Positions 57,893-64,000 of a stretch of DNA of 64,000 bases are shown piece after piece (position 1 is the stretch's first letter; each line of letters opens with the position of its first letter). Source of the stretch: Terrabacter sp. Ter38 (GTDB lineage Bacteria > Actinomycetota > Actinomycetes > Actinomycetales > Dermatophilaceae); the NCBI RefSeq assembly GCF_024519435.1, contig NZ_JALJRZ010000003.1, positions 486,328-550,327 of the forward strand, read 5' to 3'. Position numbers and translations under genes: made by a program. The notes beneath the pieces were generated by a model. It saw nothing but the letters and a program-made list of their open reading frames with translations. It was not told the origin of the DNA and did no database searches.

Positions 57893-59503
57893 ATGAACCA
57901 CCCGCCCGGACTCCCCTCCGGGCCCGGACGAGGAGTTGTCGCCATCACCGCAGCACCTGCGCGACCCGATCGGACGTCGGACGCCCACCCGGCCGTCGAG
58001 CTCGAGGGGATCACCAAGCGGTTCCCCGGAGTCGTGGCCAACAAGGACATCGGCTTCACGGTCGCGCGTGGCACGGTCCACGCCATCGTGGGCGAGAACG
58101 GCGCCGGCAAGTCGACGCTGATGAAGATCCTCTACGGCGTCCAGCGGCCCGACGAGGGGTCGATCAGCATCGACGGTCGCGTCGTCGACCTGCACTCGCC
58201 GGCCGACGCCATCGCCGCCGGCATCGGCATGGTGTTCCAGCACTTCCAGCTGGCCGACAACTTCACCGTCCTCGAGAACGTCGTCCTCGGCGCCGAGAAG
58301 CTGCACGGCATCGGCGACGGCGCGCGCCGCGAGATCAGGCGCATCTCGGACGAGTACGGCCTGGACATCGACCCGGACGCCCTCGTGGACGACCTCGGCG
58401 TCGGTGCCCGCCAGCGCATCGAGATCCTCAAGGTCCTCTACCGCGGCGCCAAGATCATCATCCTCGACGAGCCGACCGCGGTCCTCGTGCCGCAGGAGGT
58501 CGACGAGCTCTTCGACAACCTTCGCGAACTCAAGTCCGAGGGCCTGACCGTCCTGTTCATCTCGCACAAGCTCGACGAGGTGCTCTCCGTCGCCGACTCC
58601 ATCACGGTGATCCGGCGCGGCACGACCGTCGACACCGTCGACCCGTCGTCGGTCAACGCGCGCCAGCTCGCCGAGCTCATGGTCGGCGCCGAGCTTCCGA
58701 CCCCGCAGACGGAGGAGTCCACGGTCACGGACCGCGTCGTGCTGCGCATCGAGGACATCGTGCTCGCCGGCGTCGGTGCCGGCCGCAACGTGCTCGACGG
58801 CATCTCGTTGACGATCCACGCGGGTGAGGTGCTCGGCATCGCCGGCGTCGAGGGCAACGGCCAGGCCGAGCTCGTCGAGGTCATCATGGGGATGCGCGAG
58901 CCCACGTCAGGCCTCGTCTTCCTCGGTGACACCGACATCTCCGACTGGCGCACGCGCGAGATCCGTGAGGCGGGCGTCGCCTACATCCCCGAGGACCGCC
59001 AGCGGCACGCCCTGCTGCTCGAGGCCCCGCTCTGGGAGAACCGCATCCTCGGCCACCAGACCGAGGAGCCGAACGTCCGGGGCTTCATCATCAACGCCGC
59101 GGGGGCCAAGGCCGACACCGAGCGGATCGTCAAGGAGTACGACGTCCGTACGCCCTCGATCAACGTCAAGGCGGGGTCGCTCTCCGGCGGCAACCAGCAG
59201 AAGCTCATCGTCGGCCGCGAGATGAGCCACCAGCCCAAGGTCCTCGTGGCGGCACACCCCACGCGCGGCGTCGACGTCGGCGCGCAGTCGAGCATCTGGG
59301 ACATCATCCGCCAGGCCCGGCGCGACGGCCTGGCCGTCCTGCTCATCTCGGCCGACCTCGAGGAGCTGATCGGTCTCTCCGACACCATCGAGGTGATCCT
59401 GCGGGGGCGACTCACCGGCACGTTCGACCCCGACACCGTCACGGCCGAGGATCTCGGCGCGGCCATGACCGGAGCTGCAGCCGCCCCGGAGGAGACCCGA
59501 TGA
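57893..59503 (+). CDS. Nucleoside ABC importer, double ATPase
   Basis: About 536 residues with two ABC domains. The first has a canonical Walker A (GENGAGKST) and Walker B (IIILDEPTAVL) but a degenerate signature (GVGARQRIE). The second has a degenerate Walker A (GVEGNGQAE), a good signature (LSGGNQQK) and AAHPTRGVD at Walker B. This is the RbsA/BmpA-partner pattern. The start is uncertain: ATG 57893 and GTG 57839 are in frame, but the best Shine-Dalgarno (GGACGAGGAG, about 57926-57935) has no standard in-frame start after it. The stop overlaps the next ATG. Confidence 0.88.
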   Translation: MNHPPGLPSGPGRGVVAITAAPARPDRTSDAHPAVELEGITKRFPGVVANKDIGFTVARGTVHAIVGENGAGKSTLMKILYGVQRPDEGSISIDGRVVDLHSPADAIAAGIGMVFQHFQLADNFTVLENVVLGAEKLHGIGDGARREIRRISDEYGLDIDPDALVDDLGVGARQRIEILKVLYRGAKIIILDEPTAVLVPQEVDELFDNLRELKSEGLTVLFISHKLDEVLSVADSITVIRRGTTVDTVDPSSVNARQLAELMVGAELPTPQTEESTVTDRVVLRIEDIVLAGVGAGRNVLDGISLTIHAGEVLGIAGVEGNGQAELVEVIMGMREPTSGLVFLGDTDISDWRTREIREAGVAYIPEDRQRHALLLEAPLWENRILGHQTEEPNVRGFIINAAGAKADTERIVKEYDVRTPSINVKAGSLSGGNQQKLIVGREMSHQPKVLVAAHPTRGVDVGAQSSIWDIIRQARRDGLAVLLISADLEELIGLSDTIEVILRGRLTGTFDPDTVTAEDLGAAMTGAAAAPEETR

Positions 59504-60618
59504 GCACCTTCAGCCCCCGCAAGCTCCTCCTCGCCGTCGCGGCGCCCGTGCTCGCGCTCGTCGTCGCGTTCGTCGTGACCTCGGCCATCCTGCTGCTCCT
59601 CGGCGACCCGGTGGTGGAGGTCTGGCAGACGATCCTCAGCTGGCCCAAGCCGCGCCAGCTCGTCCAGATCGTCAACGGCGCCACGGTCTACTACCTCTCG
59701 GCCGTCGCGGTCGCGGTCGGCTTCCGGATGAACCTCTTCAACATCGGCGTCGACGGCCAGTACCGTGTCGCGGTCTTCGCCGGAGCGGCCTTCGCCGGCC
59801 AGGCGTGGTTCCCCGGCCCGCTCAACGTGCTCCTGACGATCGTCGTCGCGATGGTCGCCGGAGGCCTCTGGGCGAGCATCGCCGCGTACCTCAAGGTCCG
59901 CCGCGGCATCTCCGAGGTGATCAGCACGATCATGCTCAACGCCATCGCGACCGGCGTCGTGCAGTGGCTGCTGCTCAAGGTCGCGGTCAAGCAGCCGGGG
60001 AGCAACACGATCTCGACGAAGCCCATCCCCGAGTCCTCGCAGCTCTCGGGACTCGGCCTCATCCCGGGCGCGACGAACAAGGTCTACACGCTCATCCTCC
60101 TCGCCGTCCTCGTCGGCGCCCTCTACTGGTTCGTCATCAACAAGACCCGGTTCGGCTTCGACCTGCGCGCGACGGGCCGCTCCGAGAGCGCCGCGGTCGC
60201 CAGCGGCGTCAAGGTGCCGCGCATGGTCGTCACGACGATGATCGCCTCGGGTGCGCTGGCGGGCCTCATCGGCATGCCCCTGCTCTTCGGCCAGGACCAC
60301 AGCTACGGCACGACCTTCCAGGCGGGCCTCGGCTTCGCCGGCATCGGCATCGCGCTGCTCGGTCGCAACCACCCGCTCGGCATCGCGGCGGCTGCCCTGC
60401 TGTGGTCGTTCCTCGACGTGCAGAGCAACGCGCTGCAGATCCGCGCCGGAGTCGCATCCGAGGTCGTCTTCATCATCCAGGGCGTGATCCTCTTCGCCGT
60501 CGTCATCGCCTACGAGCTGATCCGTCGCGCCGACGTGCGTCTCGAGCAGCAGCGAGTGGCCAGGGAGCTGGCCGCGACGAGATCCGATGCCCCCACCCCG
60601 GAAGGAGCGACGGCATGA
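59500..60618 (+). CDS. Nucleoside ABC importer permease 1
   Basis: A 372-residue inner-membrane protein of the branched-chain/ribose permease fold, with about nine or ten hydrophobic segments. NIGVDGQYRVAVFAGA and the late GLGFAGIGIALLGRNHPLG are typical of permeases paired with BMP proteins. The ATG overlaps the ATPase stop and the stop overlaps the next ATG, so the subunits are made in step. Confidence 0.88.
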   Translation: MSTFSPRKLLLAVAAPVLALVVAFVVTSAILLLLGDPVVEVWQTILSWPKPRQLVQIVNGATVYYLSAVAVAVGFRMNLFNIGVDGQYRVAVFAGAAFAGQAWFPGPLNVLLTIVVAMVAGGLWASIAAYLKVRRGISEVISTIMLNAIATGVVQWLLLKVAVKQPGSNTISTKPIPESSQLSGLGLIPGATNKVYTLILLAVLVGALYWFVINKTRFGFDLRATGRSESAAVASGVKVPRMVVTTMIASGALAGLIGMPLLFGQDHSYGTTFQAGLGFAGIGIALLGRNHPLGIAAAALLWSFLDVQSNALQIRAGVASEVVFIIQGVILFAVVIAYELIRRADVRLEQQRVARELAATRSDAPTPEGATA

Positions 60619-61883
60619 GCGTCACTGGTCTCGACGCCGGCGTCGAGAAGGTCACCGCCACGCCGCGTCGGCTCCGCCTGAGCCCGCTCCAGTGGGTCGG
60701 GGTCGGCCTCGGTGCCGTGCTCGTGCTCTCGGTCCTTCGCGTCGTCACGGGCGCGAACGACGTCGACTCCTCCGGGCTGCTCATCGCGGCCTTCGGACTC
60801 GCCGTGCCCATCGCCCTCGCCGGTCTCGGCGGTCTCTGGTCCGAGCGCGCCGGCGTCGTCAACATCGGCCTCGAGGGCATGATGATCCTCGGCACCTGGG
60901 GTGCCGGATTCCTCGGCTACCACCTCGGCCCGTGGTGGGGTCTCGTCGGTGCCGTCATCGGAGGCGCGGTCGGTGGACTCATCCACGCCATCGCGACGGT
61001 GACCTTCGGCGTCGACCACATCGTCTCGGGCGTGGCGCTCAACATCGTGGCGCTCGGCTTCGCGAAGTACCTCTCGGTGCGCTTCTTCAGCACCCTCCCC
61101 GGGGGTGGCCCGACGCAGTCGCCCCCGCTCGATGAGCTGCCGACGATCAGCATCCCGGGACTCTCCGACGCCCTCGGCACCCTCGAGCAACAGCACATCT
61201 TCTTCATCTCCGACCTCGCCGGCGTGCTCCGTGCCTTCTGCACCGACGTGTCGGTCGTGACGATCCTCGCCGTCCTGCTCTTCATCGCGACGGCCTGGAT
61301 CCTCTGGCGTTCCGCCTTCGGCCTGCGCCTGCGCTCGGTCGGCGAGTCCCCGGTCGCAGCGGAGTCGCTCGGCGTCAACGTGCTGCGCTACAAGTTCGTG
61401 GCGGTCCTCGTCTCCGGTGGTCTGGCCGGTCTCGGTGGTGGCTTCCTCGCGCTCGTGGCGGCCAACGTCTTCCGGGACGGGCAGACGGGTGGTCGCGGCT
61501 ACATCGGCCTCGCAGCGATGATCTTCGGCAACTGGCGCCCCGGCGGTCTGATGGCCGGTTCGGTGCTCTTCGGCTACACCGACGCGGCCCAGCTGCGCGG
61601 TGGCGGCACGACCGTCCACGCCTTCCTCCTGCTGCTCGCCGTGCTGCTCATCGGCATCGGGATCTGGCAGATCGTCCGCAAGGGCCGCGTCGTGCAGGGC
61701 GTCATCGCTCTCGTCGTGGGCGTCATCGTCGGCGCCTGGTACGCCCTGACCGACATCGTGCCGCCGGAGCTGTCCAGCACGCTGCCCTACGTGACGACGC
61801 TGCTCGTGCTCGCCTTCGCCTCGCAGCGCCTGCGCATGCCCGCGGCCGACGGGCAGATCTACCGCAAGGGCGAGGGGCACTAG
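60615..61883 (+). CDS. Nucleoside ABC importer permease 2
   Basis: A 422-residue membrane protein. The signature NIGLEGMMILG is followed by GVDHIVSGVALNI, LRSVGESPVAAESLGV and GRGYIGLAAMIFGNWRPGG, all conserved in the second permease of BMP systems. The C-terminus has extra helices beyond the usual length. A longer upstream frame overlaps permease 1 and is ignored. Its stop shares one base with the GTG of cdd (TAGTG), which ties uptake to deamination. Confidence 0.9.
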   Translation: MSVTGLDAGVEKVTATPRRLRLSPLQWVGVGLGAVLVLSVLRVVTGANDVDSSGLLIAAFGLAVPIALAGLGGLWSERAGVVNIGLEGMMILGTWGAGFLGYHLGPWWGLVGAVIGGAVGGLIHAIATVTFGVDHIVSGVALNIVALGFAKYLSVRFFSTLPGGGPTQSPPLDELPTISIPGLSDALGTLEQQHIFFISDLAGVLRAFCTDVSVVTILAVLLFIATAWILWRSAFGLRLRSVGESPVAAESLGVNVLRYKFVAVLVSGGLAGLGGGFLALVAANVFRDGQTGGRGYIGLAAMIFGNWRPGGLMAGSVLFGYTDAAQLRGGGTTVHAFLLLLAVLLIGIGIWQIVRKGRVVQGVIALVVGVIVGAWYALTDIVPPELSSTLPYVTTLLVLAFASQRLRMPAADGQIYRKGEGH

Positions 61884-62317
61884 TGGCCGAGACGACGACT
61901 CCGCCACCCGGCACCTCCGACGCGGTCGACTGGGAGTCGCTGCGCCAACGCGCGGTGGAGCTCATGGAGCGGGCGTATGCGCCCTACTCCCGGTTCCGCG
62001 TCGGTGTCGCCGGCCTCGTCGACGACGGGCGGGTCGTCGCCGGCTGCAACGTCGAGAACGCCGCCTACGGCGTGGCCCTCTGCGCGGAGTGCGGCATGGT
62101 GTCCGACCTGCACGCCTCCGGAGGCGGCCGCCTCACCGCGGTGTTCTGCGTCGGCGGGGACGGCCAGGCCCTCATGCCGTGCGGTCGCTGCCGGCAGCTC
62201 CTCTGGGAGAACGGCGGGCCCCAGTGCCTGCTCATGACTCCCCAGGGTGTGTTGCCGATGTCGGCGGTCCTGCCGCAGGCGTTCGGGGCCGAGGACCTGC
62301 GTCACGCCGAGGGCTGA
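61883..62317 (+). CDS. cdd: Cytidine deaminase
   Basis: Converts cytidine and deoxycytidine to uridine and deoxyuridine. The 144-residue tetrameric-type enzyme has the zinc site CAEC (C67, catalytic Glu69) and PCGRC (C100, C103), and AYAPYSRFRVG and GCNVENAAYG upstream. It follows the transporter genes without a gap, so imported nucleosides are processed at once. Confidence 0.93.
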   Translation: MAETTTPPPGTSDAVDWESLRQRAVELMERAYAPYSRFRVGVAGLVDDGRVVAGCNVENAAYGVALCAECGMVSDLHASGGGRLTAVFCVGGDGQALMPCGRCRQLLWENGGPQCLLMTPQGVLPMSAVLPQAFGAEDLRHAEG

Positions 62318-62361
62318 ACGCCTCCGCACCCGGTCCTGCTCCGGCACCGACGGCGCTGGGA

Positions 62362-62367
62362 CATGAT
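62362..62367 (+). promoter_or_regulatory. -10 box for a possible leaderless deoA transcript
   Basis: CATGAT, 7 nt before GTG 62375. deoA could be read both from the operon and from this site. Confidence 0.38.
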
Positions 62368-62374
62368 GGTCCCT

Positions 62375-63664
62375 GTGAGTGAAGCCTTCGATGCCGTAGA
62401 CGTCATTTCCGCCAAGCGCGACCGGGCCGAGCTGTCCGACGCCCAGATCGACTGGGTCATCGACGCGTACACGAGGGGCGCCGTCGCCGAGGAGCAGATG
62501 TCGGCGCTCGCGATGGCGATCTACCTCAACGGGATGAACCCGCGCGAGATCGCCCGCTGGGCCGACGCGATGATCCGCTCGGGTGAGCGGCTCGACTTCT
62601 CGGGACTGTCCCGTCCCACGAGCGACAAGCACTCGACCGGCGGAGTGGGCGACAAGATCACTCTCCCCCTGGCGGCGATCGTCGCCGCCTGCGGCGTGGC
62701 GGTCCCGCAGCTCTCGGGTCGCGGTCTCGGGCACACGGGCGGCACGCTCGACAAGCTCGAGTCGATCCCCGGGTGGAGGGCCGACGTGACCAACGAGCAG
62801 ATGCTGGCCCAGCTCGAGGATGTCGGTGCCGTCATCTGCGCCGCCGGCACCGGCCTCGCCCCGGCCGACAAGAAGCTGTATGCGTTGCGCGACGTCACGG
62901 GGACCGTCTCCTGCGTGCCCCTCATCGCGACCTCCATCATGAGCAAGAAGATCGCCGAGGGCACCGGGTCGCTCGTCCTCGACGTCAAGGTGGGGTCGGG
63001 CGCGTTCATGAAGGAGCTCGGGCAGGCCCGCGAGCTCGCAGAGACCATGGTCCGCCTCGGCACCGACGCGGGCGTGCACACGGTCGCCCTGCTGACGAAC
63101 ATGGAGACTCCCCTCGGGCTCACGGCGGGCAACGCGCTCGAGGTGCGGGAGTCCGTCGAGGTGCTCGCCGGCGGGGGCCCGGGTGACGTCGTCGAGCTCA
63201 CGCTCGCGCTCGCGCGCGAGATGGTCGCGGGCGCCGGACGCTCGGACGTCGACCCGGCCGACGTGCTCGCGGACGGCCGGGCGATGGACGTCTGGCGCCG
63301 GATGATCCGCGCCCAGGGGGGAGACCCCGATGGGCAGCTGCCGACGGCCAAGGAGACTCACCACGTGCTCGCGCCCGCCGACGGGGTCCTCGTCCACCTG
63401 GACGCTCTCGCGGTCGGGGTCGCCGCGTGGCGGCTCGGCGCCGGGCGTGCCCGCAAGGAGGACCCGGTCCAGGCCGGAGCGGGTGTCGAGCTGCACCACA
63501 AGCCCGGCGCGAGCGTGCGTGGGGGAGAGCCCCTCATGACCCTGCACACCGACGAGCCGGAGCGGTTCGCCCGGGCTCTCGAAGCACTCGAGGGCGGCTT
63601 CACGATCGCCCCCGAGGGATCGCGACCGGACCTGCCCCCGATCGTCATCGACCGGGTCTCCTGA
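62375..63664 (+). CDS. deoA: Thymidine phosphorylase
   Basis: Splits thymidine or deoxyuridine into base and deoxyribose-1-phosphate. The 429-residue protein has the all-alpha N-terminal domain with MSALAMAIYLNGM, the phosphate site KHSTGGVGDK and the family signature SGRGLGHTGGTLDKLE. KVGSGAFMK and a C-terminal domain with LHHKPGASVRGG follow. GTG 62375 gives VSEAFDAVDVI; an ATG four codons earlier overlaps the -10 box. It ends the nucleoside cluster after a 57-bp gap from cdd. Confidence 0.93.
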   Translation: MSEAFDAVDVISAKRDRAELSDAQIDWVIDAYTRGAVAEEQMSALAMAIYLNGMNPREIARWADAMIRSGERLDFSGLSRPTSDKHSTGGVGDKITLPLAAIVAACGVAVPQLSGRGLGHTGGTLDKLESIPGWRADVTNEQMLAQLEDVGAVICAAGTGLAPADKKLYALRDVTGTVSCVPLIATSIMSKKIAEGTGSLVLDVKVGSGAFMKELGQARELAETMVRLGTDAGVHTVALLTNMETPLGLTAGNALEVRESVEVLAGGGPGDVVELTLALAREMVAGAGRSDVDPADVLADGRAMDVWRRMIRAQGGDPDGQLPTAKETHHVLAPADGVLVHLDALAVGVAAWRLGAGRARKEDPVQAGAGVELHHKPGASVRGGEPLMTLHTDEPERFARALEALEGGFTIAPEGSRPDLPPIVIDRVS

Positions 63665-63928
63665 CTCTCGCGTGCGGTCCGTGGGGTGCGGCCGTGGCTT
63701 CCTCGCACCGTCCACCGGGGCTCAGGGGAGGACGGTCGGGAGCGATTTGGGGATTGCCGGGGGACCGGGCTACTGTTCTCTTCGTCAGCCCGACAGGGAG
63801 GAACGGACGCCACCGCGGCGGTGAGAGATCACCGAGCGAAGCTGGCCGGTCCCGGGGCCTGACGAGTGTCCGGAACGGCCGACCGAGTCGGTCTGATCCG
63901 GAGTGCAGGCTCCGCCCGCATCACCGGT
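63665..63928. other. Non-coding region upstream of the rrn promoter
   Basis: No gene is supported. TACTGT (about 63772-63777) is a possible extra upstream -10 box. CACCGC-G-GCGGTG (63811-63823) is a perfect small palindrome. Both fit a multi-promoter rRNA control region but neither is conclusive. Confidence 0.4.
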
Positions 63929-63974
63929 TTGACTCGGTGGGGTGTGGCGGGTAAGTTTGAAGGGTTGCCCCGGA
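63929..63974 (+). promoter_or_regulatory. rRNA operon promoter and start of leader
   Basis: TTGACT (63929-63934), a 17-bp spacer and TAAGTT (63952-63957) form the best -35/-10 pair in the window. GGGTTGCCCCGG follows at 63962-63973. That word sits just downstream of rrn promoters in mycobacteria and relatives, where it belongs to the antitermination leader. The 16S gene should begin within the next few hundred bases. Confidence 0.7.
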
Positions 63975-64000
63975 GGTCTCCTCGTTGAGGTGGTTGATGG

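Overview
The window is about 64 kb of very GC-rich DNA. GTG starts and ATGA/GTGA overlaps are common. The gene content points to an actinobacterium: folD next to a DUF3017 gene and mdh, an LCP protein, a BY-kinase, a mycobacterial-type succinate dehydrogenase and an actinobacterial rrn promoter. A Micrococcales member, perhaps Intrasporangiaceae, fits best. That is inference from style and content, since no rRNA gene is inside the window.

Layout. 1-8.4 kb is mixed housekeeping: the end of an ABC exporter, an APH-like kinase divergent from a MarR regulator, an FAD reductase, folD, DUF3017, mdh, a satD/membrane-protein pair and an aquaporin. 8.7-22.5 kb is a surface-polysaccharide locus in two convergent halves. 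The plus half encodes a PglF/PglE/PglC-type amino-sugar primer route and a Wzx flippase. The minus half encodes a complete WbpA/B/D/E-type route to a 2,3-diacetamido-uronic acid, two glycosyltransferase genes (one a double-domain fusion) and a ligase/polymerase. 22.5-32 kb carries rfbDB, UDP-glucose dehydrogenase, a Wzb phosphatase, a Wzc/Wzz kinase, an Asp-box protein, rfbAC and an LCP transferase. Together these supply sugars, control chain length and attach the polymer to peptidoglycan.

32-37 kb holds a membrane protein, trpS, a 2H phosphoesterase, a YihY protein and a D,D-carboxypeptidase. 37.1-44.2 kb has two different succinate dehydrogenase operons in tandem. 44.3-55.2 kb holds an SDR, manC, an ABC exporter with its regulator, an acyl-CoA mutase large subunit, an AbiEi/DUF559 gene bracketed by palindromic repeats, psuG-psuK and an FhuF-like protein. 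55.3-63.7 kb has an M20 hydrolase and a nucleoside uptake and salvage operon: BMP lipoprotein, double ATPase, two permeases, cytidine deaminase, with thymidine phosphorylase just downstream. The window ends on what looks like the promoter and leader of an rRNA operon.

Three sequence-level patterns cut across the genes. First, at least 17 genes show a TANNNT-like -10 box 6-9 nt before the start codon, as expected for leaderless mRNAs, and this settles several starts. Second, the word GTATGCC/GGCATAC is over-represented on both strands, in genes and gaps, but is absent from about 8.2 to 24.3 kb, the polysaccharide locus. Third, the DUF559 gene is flanked by two copies of a REP-like palindrome.
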